A stretch of DNA of 35,176 bases from Candidatus Taylorbacteria bacterium RIFCSPLOWO2_01_FULL_45_34b (GTDB taxonomy: Bacteria > Patescibacteriota > Minisyncoccia > Phycocordibacterales > DSPV01): positions 1 to 35,176 of the forward strand of contig MHRY01000032.1 in assembly GCA_001822675.1 (NCBI GenBank). The letters run 5' to 3'. The position numbers and the translations under genes are program-made. The notes below the pieces were generated by a model. It made no database searches. It had not been told where the DNA came from and saw nothing but the letters and a program-made list of their open reading frames with translations. Below, piece after piece: positions 25,934 to 32,671 of the stretch (positions within the stretch are counted from its first letter, which is position 1; every line of letters begins with the position of its first letter).

Positions 25934-26425
25934 ATGAAGGCTAGCGCCGTAGGAAAGATATGTGTTGAAGCAAAGCGAGCATATCTCGCGGGTTTCGTTG
26001 ACGGCGATGGTTGCATAATGGCAACAATTGAGCGTCACAGCGAGAAAAAATTCGGTTTTCGAGTACGGGTTGAAATAAAAATCACTCAGAAAGAAAATCG
26101 GGTACTAAAAGATCTTGCTCGAGAGTTAAAGGTGGGCTGTGTAAGCTCGAATAGGGCTGGCACAGAGTACACAACGCATGATTGGATTATTAGAGATAAA
26201 AATCATGCGAAATATATTCTCGAGTACATTCAGCCTTATAGTAGACTGAAAAAAAATCAAATTACGATTGCGCTTAAAATTTTAAAAAGAGCAATCATAA
26301 CAAAACAAGATCTTCTAAAAAATGCTTATCTTGCGGATACATTGTCTCGGTTTAACGTTAGATCCAAAAATCGGCGTAAAAACTTTGTGACAATGATCAA
26401 AACACATGTCTCCTCTAACGACTGA
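25934..26425 (+). CDS. LAGLIDADG homing endonuclease (intron-encoded)
   Basis: The 163-aa product has one LAGLIDADG motif, YLAGFVDGDGCI (about residues 16-27), in which the acidic residue near the helix end is catalytic in this family. Further family-like lines follow: VRVEIKITQKENRVLKDLAR, WIIRDKNHAKYILEYIQPY and KKNQITIALKIL. A single motif means it should act as a homodimer, cutting an intronless 23S allele. TATAAT (25921-25926) stands 7 nt before the ATG, implying an independent leaderless transcript. The C-terminus is basic. Confidence 0.9.
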   Translation: MKASAVGKICVEAKRAYLAGFVDGDGCIMATIERHSEKKFGFRVRVEIKITQKENRVLKDLARELKVGCVSSNRAGTEYTTHDWIIRDKNHAKYILEYIQPYSRLKKNQITIALKILKRAIITKQDLLKNAYLADTLSRFNVRSKNRRKNFVTMIKTHVSSND

Positions 26426-26810
26426 TTGCTATAATTTTGGTATAGCATGAGATATGTCCGCTTCGGCGGAGTATCACACGGCTTGCACCTAATTCTTCTT
26501 TGGCGACAAGGAACGAAACGGTGATGGAATAGTCTGATCCTCGCGGTAACGCGAGATAACAAATAAGAGCTTCCAAGGGTTTGGCTGTTCGCCAATTAAA
26601 ATGTTACGTGAGCTGGGTTCAGACCGTACTACGACAGATAAGATTTATTTTATCAATATCGGTCGGAGTACAGTCTGAATCCAGACAATGAATAGTATCG
26701 AGTTTTCGTTTATAAAAAAATAATTAGTTCCGATTCGCCTAAAGCGAATCGAGAATCCCAACCGAAAAGTTGGGAATAGGAATAATCATATCGCGGCGGT
26801 CCAGCGTCAC

Positions 26811-26882
26811 TTTTTGGTTGGGAGTTAAGGTTCGACCTTTCTCCTGATCCAAGGTCGAACCTTGTAACCAAAAAGTGACGCT
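26811..26882 (-). repeat. Palindromic element copy 4 (inverted) with its own outer stem
   Basis: The core 26827-26863 reads on the minus strand exactly like the copy in the surface-protein gene (spacer GGATCAGGAGA; peptide GSTLDQEKGRTL in the same frame). It is enclosed by CCAGCGTCACTTTTTGGTT and its complement AACCAAAAAGTGACGCTGG. Confidence 0.85.
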
Positions 26883-26993
26883 GGAACAAGTTGACTTATA
26901 TCGGTGGAATCCTAAAGACGCGGAACAAACGCAGAAAAACGCGGAAGGGACAATACCGAGATATTTCACGAATCTTGTTAGAAGGGATTAAAA

Positions 26994-27122
26994 ATGAAAA
27001 CAAAAAAACAGAAAAAGTTTCGTAAATCCAAAAAACCAACCACGGGTATCGTTTTCGATTCAACGTGGGTTGATGTTTTGCTGGGTTACATGGCTGCTCG
27101 TAAACGAGTCGCCAATGCTTGA
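26994..27122 (+). CDS. 42-aa basic peptide encoded in the 2593 intron
   Basis: ATG 26994 is preceded by GAAGGG with a 7-nt gap. The frame opens MKTKKQKKFRKSKKPTTG, a strongly basic start, and continues with a hydrophobic, tryptophan-containing part (VFDSTWVDVLLGYMAARKR) before TGA at 27120-27122. It resembles no homing endonuclease. The good ribosome site and protein-like composition support it; an RNA-binding role would be guesswork. Confidence 0.4.
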   Translation: MKTKKQKKFRKSKKPTTGIVFDSTWVDVLLGYMAARKRVANA

Positions 27123-27322
27123 GTTCTTTTTGGTTACAAGGGAACGCAAGTTCCCCCTTTCTAACAAGGTTCGTGGAAATTGTAGAGACTACACGTCAAC
27201 AATCCTAAATTTTAGGATTAAGATATAGTCCAATGCACTTAGTAATAAGTGGTATCATGCGCGAGACAGGTTGGTCTCCTATCTACTGCAGGCGTTGATT
27301 CTTGAGGGGAGTTAATTCTAGT

Positions 27323-27801
27323 AAAATTTTGCTACTCCCGCGAGTAATCGCGGGTGACAATGTGGCTAATAACGGTGGAGGCTTTAATGCTCGAAAGGCT
27401 GTGCGGTCCACAGCGTTCGACAAATGTGTTGAAGTTAATACCGTGGGAAGTTGTTGTCGGTGCAAAGCCACCGACACGCGGACAGTCGCGGATTTTACGC
27501 AGACCAACGCGGAAAGAAGAAATTCTTTTCTGCGAGGTCAGCGTTCGTTCTGCGTAAGTCAGCGTGCCCATTCTGATGGGCAATTAACCCCGTAACGACT
27601 GAGTCCGAAAGGACGAGATGAGAGATGCTTTAGTGCGAGACATTAAGATCACACTTTCATAATACGCCAACGTCCCACTCTCTTACGATATATCGTAAGA
27701 GAAGGATGAAGATATAGTCTACACCTTTAGCGATAGAGGAAAATTGTTTCCGCGTAGGTCTGCGTCAAGTCGGCGTAGTTCCGCGTTTGCGAAGCAAGGT
27801 G
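27323..27801 (+). ncRNA. Candidate group I intron inside the sarcin-ricin loop (about E. coli 2656)
   Basis: The 5' exon GTTAATTCTAGT joins ACGAGAGGACC, recreating the universal AGTACGAGAGGACC. The exon ends in U and the intron in G. Core boxes: AATAACGGTGGAGGC (P), AATACCGTGGGAAG (Q, identical to the 2500 intron) and GAAGATATAGTCTAC (S). It also holds a perfect 24-bp palindrome (27679-27702) and two GCGGA/GCAGA-type repeat blocks (27477-27569 and 27745-27792). No good ORF. Confidence 0.8.
27679..27702. repeat. 24-bp perfect palindrome shared with 34714-34737
   Basis: It begins TCTCTTACGATA and is followed by its reverse complement. The identical 24-mer is the centre of the 36-bp palindrome near the right end of the window. 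Confidence 0.85.
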
Positions 27802-28137
27802 ACGAGAGGACCGAGTTGAACGGACCACTGGTGTGTCTGCTGTCCTGCCAAGGGCATCGCAGAGTAGCTAAGTCCGGAACGGATAATCTCTGAAAGCATC
27901 TAAGAGAGAAGCCGTCCCCAAGATAAGGAATCGTTATAGACTCGTAGTAGACTACTACGTTGATAGGCTCTAGGTGTACAGAGAGTAATCTCTTTAGCCG
28001 AGGAGTACTAATTGTCGATGTTCCTATTAGGAAATTTGAAAATCACGTGTTTGTTTCTTGTACTTTTACTTGTCATAAAAAATTTATTGAAAATTAGATT
28101 CTGGGTATTGGTGAGTATCGTGACTTCCCAATCCAGA

Positions 28138-28191
28138 GTGCCGGGGGGTGGTTTGGTTTGGTTACCCAACCCCTCGGCACAGCTCTTTTTT
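28138..28191 (+). terminator. Terminator-like hairpin after 23S
   Basis: GTGCCG..GGGGT pairs with ACCC..CGGCAC around a T/G-rich loop and is followed by a run of six T. A second stem (CTGGGTATTGG/CCAATCCAG) lies just upstream. It separates 23S from the tRNA-like gene. Confidence 0.7.
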
Positions 28192-28205
28192 CTAGACTTT
28201 TTGGT

Positions 28206-28278
28206 ACCAGAGTAGCTCAACGGTAAAGCAACCGATAATTAATCGGTTAGTTGCAGGTTCGAGTCCTTGCCTCTGGTT
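28206..28278 (+). tRNA. Aberrant tRNA(Asn)-like gene, apparent anticodon ATT, no encoded CCA
   Basis: Acceptor ACCAGAG/CTCTGGT, D arm GCT..AGC with AACGGTAA loop, anticodon stem ACCGA/TCGGT, T loop TTCGAGT. The anticodon loop reads TAATTAA, so position 33 is A, not the universal T, and the triplet is ATT. A normal Asn loop would be CTGTTAA. The T stem carries an extra T (GCAGG against CCTTGC). It resembles tRNA(Asn) but may be non-functional or need editing. It lies between 23S and 5S. Confidence 0.6.
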
Positions 28279-28345
28279 ACAACTCCAACATTTTTTTGTT
28301 GGAGCCCAGTATCTAGTCTTCAATACACTCAAATTGAACTTTGTG

Positions 28346-28386
28346 ATCTGGTGGTTTGACGGTAGGGAAACATCTCTTCCCATTCT
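28346..28386 (+). pseudogene. Truncated 5S rRNA remnant
   Basis: Positions 28348-28385 align without gaps to the first part of the intact 5S (28418-28455) with 32 of 38 bases identical, and then the similarity stops. Even the flanking GAAC is alike. Confidence 0.75.
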
Positions 28387-28413
28387 TCACCCGCCAAAAA
28401 TTTTGAACATAAA

Positions 28414-28529
<116 letters not shown>

Positions 28530-28632
28530 TTTGTGTTCAAGTTCAAAATTTAGACGGGCGGGCAGAGAAGCCTGCCCGTACCGAAACGGTACGTTTCGGG
28601 CCAAGAAGAAAATGGGTCGGGACCTCGACTTC

Positions 28633-28667
28633 TTGCGGCAAAAACGTCGGGGCTTTATACTTATACT
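28633..28667 (+). promoter_or_regulatory. Promoter of the 28672 gene
   Basis: TTGCGG (28633-28638), 17 nt, TATACT (28656-28661), with a second TATACT at 28662-28667; the ATG is at 28672. Confidence 0.6.
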
Positions 28668-28671
28668 CTGT

Positions 28672-29445
28672 ATGGCATCATGGGCGACAAAAAGAAAATT
28701 AACATATCTCGGTGGATTTTTGGCTTGCGTCATTATTCTTGTTGCCGTTCCTCTTTTTTTTATTTTTTATCACAAACCAACCTGTTTTGACGGTATAAAG
28801 AACGGCGGGGAAGCGGGGATTGATTGCGGTGGCAAATGTCCGCTCTTGTGTCAGACTGATACGCTACCACCCCTCTCACTTTGGCAACGTTTCTTTCGCG
28901 TCGGATTGGGAATATACAATGTTGTGGCGTACGTCGAGAATCCAAATCTGTATTCTGGATCAGAAAACCTTTCTTATGTTTTTCGATTGTATGACGAAAA
29001 AAATGTCATGATTGCCGAGAGGAAGGGCAGTACTTTTTTCCCGCCCAAAAAAGTAACCCCGATTTTCGAGACGGGCATTATGACAGGGGAAAGGGTGCCG
29101 ATTCGCGTGACGTTTAACATAACCGAAGCTTTGAAGTGGAAAAGCTATAAAGGTAAGGAGGAACCACTTATTAAAGTAAAGAGTCAAAGACTTGATATTG
29201 AAAGCAAGACCCCACGACTTTTTGTAACCCTAGAAAACACCTCTCGGGTCTCTCTTTCGAATGTCGAGGTGGTTGCGATTTTGTTTGGTTTTGATGGTAA
29301 CGCTCTCGCGGCTTCAAAGACAGTGCTCGACACACTCGGACGAGAATCTCTCGGAGATCTTGCGTTCACGTGGCGGGAGGCTTTCGAGAGTCCAGTGGCT
29401 CGAATTGATATTATCCCAAAACTCTACCCCGGAATTCACTTCTAG
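28672..29445 (+). CDS. Membrane-anchored protein with Cys-rich and beta domains, unknown function
   Basis: The 257-aa product has an N-terminal membrane helix (about residues 12-34, GGFLACVIILVAVPLFFIFY). A short Cys motif follows, CFDGIKNGGEAGIDCGGKCP with a following LLC (about 38-61), a pattern found in secreted CPR and Bacteroidetes proteins and probably disulphide- or metal-stabilised. Two beta-rich regions come next (VVAYVENPNLYSGSENLSYV; RLFVTLENTSRVSLSNVEVV), like FxLYD/Ig folds. The frame opens upstream at 28519, but that covers the end of 5S and the promoter, so ATG 28672 is chosen. Its TAG stop lies in the left arm of a MITE-like element. Confidence 0.7.
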   Translation: MASWATKRKLTYLGGFLACVIILVAVPLFFIFYHKPTCFDGIKNGGEAGIDCGGKCPLLCQTDTLPPLSLWQRFFRVGLGIYNVVAYVENPNLYSGSENLSYVFRLYDEKNVMIAERKGSTFFPPKKVTPIFETGIMTGERVPIRVTFNITEALKWKSYKGKEEPLIKVKSQRLDIESKTPRLFVTLENTSRVSLSNVEVVAILFGFDGNALAASKTVLDTLGRESLGDLAFTWREAFESPVARIDIIPKLYPGIHF

Positions 29446-29631
29446 AACCCATCTCAAAATAAATCAATAAAAACATGAGAAAATCATTTGGCTATCAAAC
29501 AACAGAATATCGGTCAAAAACAGAGTTTCGTCAGTCGCTCAGACGGGTAGTACGTCTTCTTCCTCGTCCTCTGTTTTTGCCTCGAAATTCTGTTGTTTGT
29601 TTTAGCCATTTATTTTAAGATGGGTTCTAGA
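29441..29631. mobile_element. 191-bp MITE-like hairpin element
   Basis: Ends 29441-29464 and 29608-29631 are inverted repeats with one mismatch (TCTAGAACCCATCT at the left, AGATGGGTTCTAGA at the right). Nested arms GGCTA..AAACAACAGAAT and AAAAACAGAG also find their complements, so almost the whole element can fold into one hairpin. It supplies the stop codon of the upstream gene and ends about 12 nt before the rodA -10. Confidence 0.75.
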
Positions 29632-29654
29632 CTCTTTTCGGCTAAATTCCTTTA

Positions 29655-30824
29655 ATGAGTACAAAGTTTTTTCCACGTCTTTTCGAAATAGTAAGCGCTC
29701 TTTTTTTCGAACTCCGATCTGGCATCGATTGGATTCTTTTTGTCGCGGTTGTGCCGATTGTGTTTGCCGGATTGGCGACGATGAATTCGTTCCGGGGCGA
29801 CAGTCAATTGTTTGAAAAACAGTTTCTCTGGTTCTGTATCTCGCTCGTAGTTTTTTTTGTTTTGAGTTTTGTCGATTTCAGATTTTTTCGAAGGACAAAA
29901 GTTATTACGTCACTTTTTATCTTCACTTGTCTTATTCTCGGACTTCTTTTCATTGCCGGTGCGGTTGTTAAGGGCGCGCAGAGCCGGTTTGATTTTGGCC
30001 AGTTTTCTTTTCAACCTGTTGATGGCGCGAAATTAGTGCTCATCTTACTTTTGTCAAAATATTTTTCTAGGCGGCACATTGAAATTGCTCACTTTCGGCA
30101 TATTTTCATTTCCGCTCTCTACACCGGCATTTTGGCTTTTTTGGTTTTACTCCAGCCGGATTTTGGTTCAGCAATAATTCTCATTTCTATCTGGTTTGGC
30201 ATGGTGCTTGTCTCCGGTATTTCTAAGAAACACCTCCTCGGGGTTTTGTGCGTCATACTTTTTTCCTCGCTCTTTCTGTGGTCTTTTGTTTTTAAAGATT
30301 ATCAGAAACAGCGTATTTTGAATTTCATCCACCCGCTCGCGGATATTCAAGGGACTGGTTATAACGCGTATCAATCAACGATCGCGGTCGGTTCGGGACA
30401 GTTTTTTGGTAAGGGAGTGGGTTATGGCACGCAATCGCGGCTTAAATTCTTACCGGAATATGAAACCGATTTTATATTTGCCGCTTTTGCCGAAGAGTGG
30501 GGGTTTGTCGGTGTGCTCTTACTTTTTGCTTTATATGGCGTAGTTTTTTGGCGAATTCTCGATAACGCGCTTCACGGTTCAACAAATTTCGAGATTCTCT
30601 TTGGAGTTGGTGTGGCTTGTTTTTTTATGAGTCACTTTCTCATCCACATCGGCATGAATATCGGTCTTTTGCCGGTTACAGGTACGACTGTGCCTTTCAT
30701 GAGTTACGGTGGATCGCATCTCCTTGCCGAATGGAGCGCGCTCGGCATTCTTATGGGTATGCGAAAATATCGAAAAACTTTTCACAAAGATGCCATCCGA
30801 AACGAGTTTGTGGGGGTGGAGTGA
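29655..30824 (+). CDS. rodA: SEDS-family peptidoglycan polymerase (RodA/FtsW)
   Basis: SEDS proteins polymerise lipid II into glycan strands together with a class B PBP. The 389-aa product has about ten membrane helices and the family lines ALVLLQPDFGSA-like LQPDFGSAIIL, YQKQRILNFIHP, GTGYNAYQSTIAVGSGQFFG, YETDFIFAAFAEEWGFVG and PVTGTTVPFMSYGGS, which covers the conserved loop. The length and the TTVPFMSYGGS line fit RodA at least as well as FtsW; the symbol is a best guess. A TAAATT (29643-29648) lies 6 nt before the ATG. Confidence 0.92.
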   Translation: MSTKFFPRLFEIVSALFFELRSGIDWILFVAVVPIVFAGLATMNSFRGDSQLFEKQFLWFCISLVVFFVLSFVDFRFFRRTKVITSLFIFTCLILGLLFIAGAVVKGAQSRFDFGQFSFQPVDGAKLVLILLLSKYFSRRHIEIAHFRHIFISALYTGILAFLVLLQPDFGSAIILISIWFGMVLVSGISKKHLLGVLCVILFSSLFLWSFVFKDYQKQRILNFIHPLADIQGTGYNAYQSTIAVGSGQFFGKGVGYGTQSRLKFLPEYETDFIFAAFAEEWGFVGVLLLFALYGVVFWRILDNALHGSTNFEILFGVGVACFFMSHFLIHIGMNIGLLPVTGTTVPFMSYGGSHLLAEWSALGILMGMRKYRKTFHKDAIRNEFVGVE

Positions 30825-30908
30825 AAATTAGGAATTACAAATTAAGAATTATGAATTAGGAATAAAGAAGCCCCGAAATTTTGCAACAAGGTTTCATGGC
30901 TAAGCAGT

Positions 30909-30937
30909 TTGACATTCAGGAAGTGAAGTAGTAGATT
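30909..30937 (+). promoter_or_regulatory. Candidate promoter of the 30966 gene
   Basis: TTGACA (30909-30914), 17 nt, TAGATT (30932-30937), followed by a strong ribosome site AGGAAGGAGG (about 30952-30961) before ATG 30966. Confidence 0.6.
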
Positions 30938-30965
30938 TTAGCTCAGAAAGTAGGAAGGAGGAGAG

Positions 30966-31523
30966 ATGGTTGTGTCAAATCTTAGGAAAATTGAAATACG
31001 AAAAGGGACAAGCCGAATTATTTTAATTTCCAGTTTGTTTCCCAATCTAGTCGTGAAGGTTCCGATTGTGAGGTTACGAGTTGGTGTTAAAACCATATTC
31101 ACAGAGAGAAAGAGGCTACACAACAAAGAAACTTGGGATGAAGAAGTGTGGTGGGGTATTGGCTGGTGCTTGTATAAGGGTATACTTGATAACTGGCGAG
31201 AATACCGCTTTTATAAAAACACAAAACATCAATTTCTTCAGCCGACATTCTTTTCTTTGCTTGGTCTCATCAACTTTCAGAAACGGGGGGAATTGATTCA
31301 GTGTGATTATGTAAAGTTTTGGCGTTGTATCCATAACGCTACCGATAGAGGGGCTATGAGTGATAGTCATCATTTTTCCGAAACCCGCAACTTTTGCTTA
31401 AATAGTGGGGTTAAAATTCTCGATTACGGTTCTCCCAGGACTCAGCTTATCATCAAAAAGTTTGGGGTAAAAATTATGGAGGATTTGGATTTGAATTTTC
31501 CCGAACTAAACCGTGTCACTTAA
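30966..31523 (+). CDS. Hypothetical protein, possibly a diverged kinase-like fold
   Basis: The 185-aa product is preceded by the clearest Shine-Dalgarno sequence in the window. It is soluble and basic, with many aromatics (ETWDEEVWWGIGWCLYKGIL, NWREYRFYKNTKHQF). LVVKVP near residue 28, the helix around WDEEV/WREY and KILDYGS near residue 152 could be the Lys, Glu and DxG positions of a protein- or LPS-kinase-like fold, but no catalytic HxD loop is clear, so this is only a suggestion. It stands alone between rodA and a convergent glycosyltransferase. Confidence 0.6.
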   Translation: MVVSNLRKIEIRKGTSRIILISSLFPNLVVKVPIVRLRVGVKTIFTERKRLHNKETWDEEVWWGIGWCLYKGILDNWREYRFYKNTKHQFLQPTFFSLLGLINFQKRGELIQCDYVKFWRCIHNATDRGAMSDSHHFSETRNFCLNSGVKILDYGSPRTQLIIKKFGVKIMEDLDLNFPELNRVT

Positions 31524-31539
31524 GCGGCGCGGTTTTCTT

Positions 31540-32535
31540 TTAAGTCATATTTTTACTTTGGTAGAGAGAAATAGTTTCTCGAATCATTTTATCTAAAGAA
31601 AATTCTTTCAAATCTTTATCTTCTATTTCACCGACACCGCCTACGCGATTCGCCACGATAGGTAGTCCTGCCATTTTTGCTTCAAGCAGAACGTAGGGCA
31701 GACCCTCTTTCTTAGATGGCAGGGCAAACACATCGAATCCGCGAAGCACTTCGCTCGCGGGTATAAAGCCGAAGAGTTTGACGCGATCACCCAGATTATA
31801 TTTTTTGATTTTTGCTTCTAATGCCCCGCGTTTCTCTCCCTCGCCAACGATTGCCACATACATGTTAGGATTATTTTTTGCTTGTTCGATAAGAGCTTGT
31901 TGATTTTTGTTTTTATTAAGTTCACCTATTGTGCCTGTGATAGCAACGCCGTTTGGAAAAGCGTTTCGGATTTTTTCTCCCGAACCGAGTGTTAGTGGAG
32001 CTATGCCGTTATAAATAAGATAGCTTCCACGCACACGAGCGTGATTATCTTTTGTGATGGTAATAACCGCATGACACAATATACAAGTGATCCAGGTGCC
32101 TGCAAATGCCGCTTTGCGCCACAGCAGACCCCTTTTTTCATCATAGGGAAGTCCGTGAATTGTAAAAATAATTTTAGGCACTCGCGCGATGCGAGCGGCG
32201 AGTGCGCCGATGCCGCCAGCTTTTGAACTATTCAAATGCACGATATCCGGCTTCTCTTTGCGAAAAAGCGTAATTAATTCAGAGAGTGCCGCGAATTCTT
32301 TGAATACAGAAATATCGCGCATAAACGAACGCACAAAAATGGTGCGGATATTTTTTTCTTTCAGGCGACTGTCGAGCGTGCCGGTTGGGGCATTTTTTTC
32401 TCCCGTTCCGCCAAGTGCAACCGCCACGTCAAACTCGTCTTTTGGCAGGGAAGTGGCCAGATCAAAGACATACCGCTGTGCTCCGCCCCAGTTGCTTTTG
32501 GTGACGACGTACAAGATTTTTGTTTTTTTCAGCAT
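31540..32535 (-). CDS. Family 4 glycosyltransferase
   Basis: GT4 enzymes are GT-B retaining transferases that move sugars from nucleotide donors to lipid-linked or other acceptors. The 331-aa product shows the N-terminal signature ILYVVTKSNWGGAQRYVFDL, DIVHLNSSKAGGIGALAAR, TIHGLPYD, and the C-terminal donor-binding part GTIGELNKNKNQQALIEQA, VKLFGFIPASEVLRGFDVFA and the E(x7)E motif EGLPYVLLEAKMAGLPIVA. It lies convergent to the 30966 gene and next to the initiating sugar transferase, so surface-glycan assembly is likely. Sugar specificity cannot be read. Confidence 0.92.
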   Translation of the reverse strand: MLKKTKILYVVTKSNWGGAQRYVFDLATSLPKDEFDVAVALGGTGEKNAPTGTLDSRLKEKNIRTIFVRSFMRDISVFKEFAALSELITLFRKEKPDIVHLNSSKAGGIGALAARIARVPKIIFTIHGLPYDEKRGLLWRKAAFAGTWITCILCHAVITITKDNHARVRGSYLIYNGIAPLTLGSGEKIRNAFPNGVAITGTIGELNKNKNQQALIEQAKNNPNMYVAIVGEGEKRGALEAKIKKYNLGDRVKLFGFIPASEVLRGFDVFALPSKKEGLPYVLLEAKMAGLPIVANRVGGVGEIEDKDLKEFSLDKMIRETISLYQSKNMT

Positions 32536-32633
32536 TATTGCGTAGATTCTTAAGGAAACATTCCTTTTTGGCCAGTTGTTACAAGTAACGATACCATACT
32601 CTGTGAGAAAGGATATGGGTCAGAGAGGCGAGT

Positions 32634-32660
32634 TGAAATAAGGTCTTTTTAGTGTAGTAT
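32634..32660 (+). promoter_or_regulatory. Candidate promoter of the sugar transferase
   Basis: TTGAAA (32634-32639), with TAGTAT/TATAAA 16-19 nt later; the ATG at 32672 is close to the predicted start. Confidence 0.5.
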
Positions 32661-32671
32661 AAAGCTATTCT

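Larger units (their letters stand above)
25712..26567 (+). ncRNA. Candidate group I intron at about E. coli 2533 with LAGLIDADG ORF
   Basis: GGAGGTGGAGA and AGCTTCCAAGGG rejoin to a normal helix 91. The exact ends are uncertain by a few bases, because the usual exon U is not evident; the chosen 3' end is G. CAATACGGTGGAGGC (25862) matches the P box of the other introns. GGAATAGTCTGATCC (26526) may be a diverged S box. A homing-endonuclease ORF and an inverted-repeat element (25748-25852) lie inside. Confidence 0.6.
26628..27259 (+). ncRNA. Candidate group I intron at E. coli 2593
   Basis: GGGTTCAGACCGT joins CGCGAGACAGG; the exon ends in U and the intron in G. Core boxes: ATATCGGTGGAATCC (P), CAATACCGAGA (Q), TGTAGAGACTACACG (R), TAAGATATAGTCCAA (S). 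Position 2593 is the site of the Chlamydomonas chloroplast intron that encodes I-CreI. It holds palindromic element copy 4, a GCGGAACAAACGCAGA-type repeat and a 42-aa ORF. Confidence 0.82.

Noticed and set aside
27594-27625. CTGAGTCCGAAAGGACGAGA resembles the core of a hammerhead ribozyme
   Set aside because: The GUCC-GAAA-GGAC stem is there, but the required CUGAUGA and GAAA strands are incomplete and no cleavage stem is evident; a simple GAAA-capped hairpin in the intron explains it.
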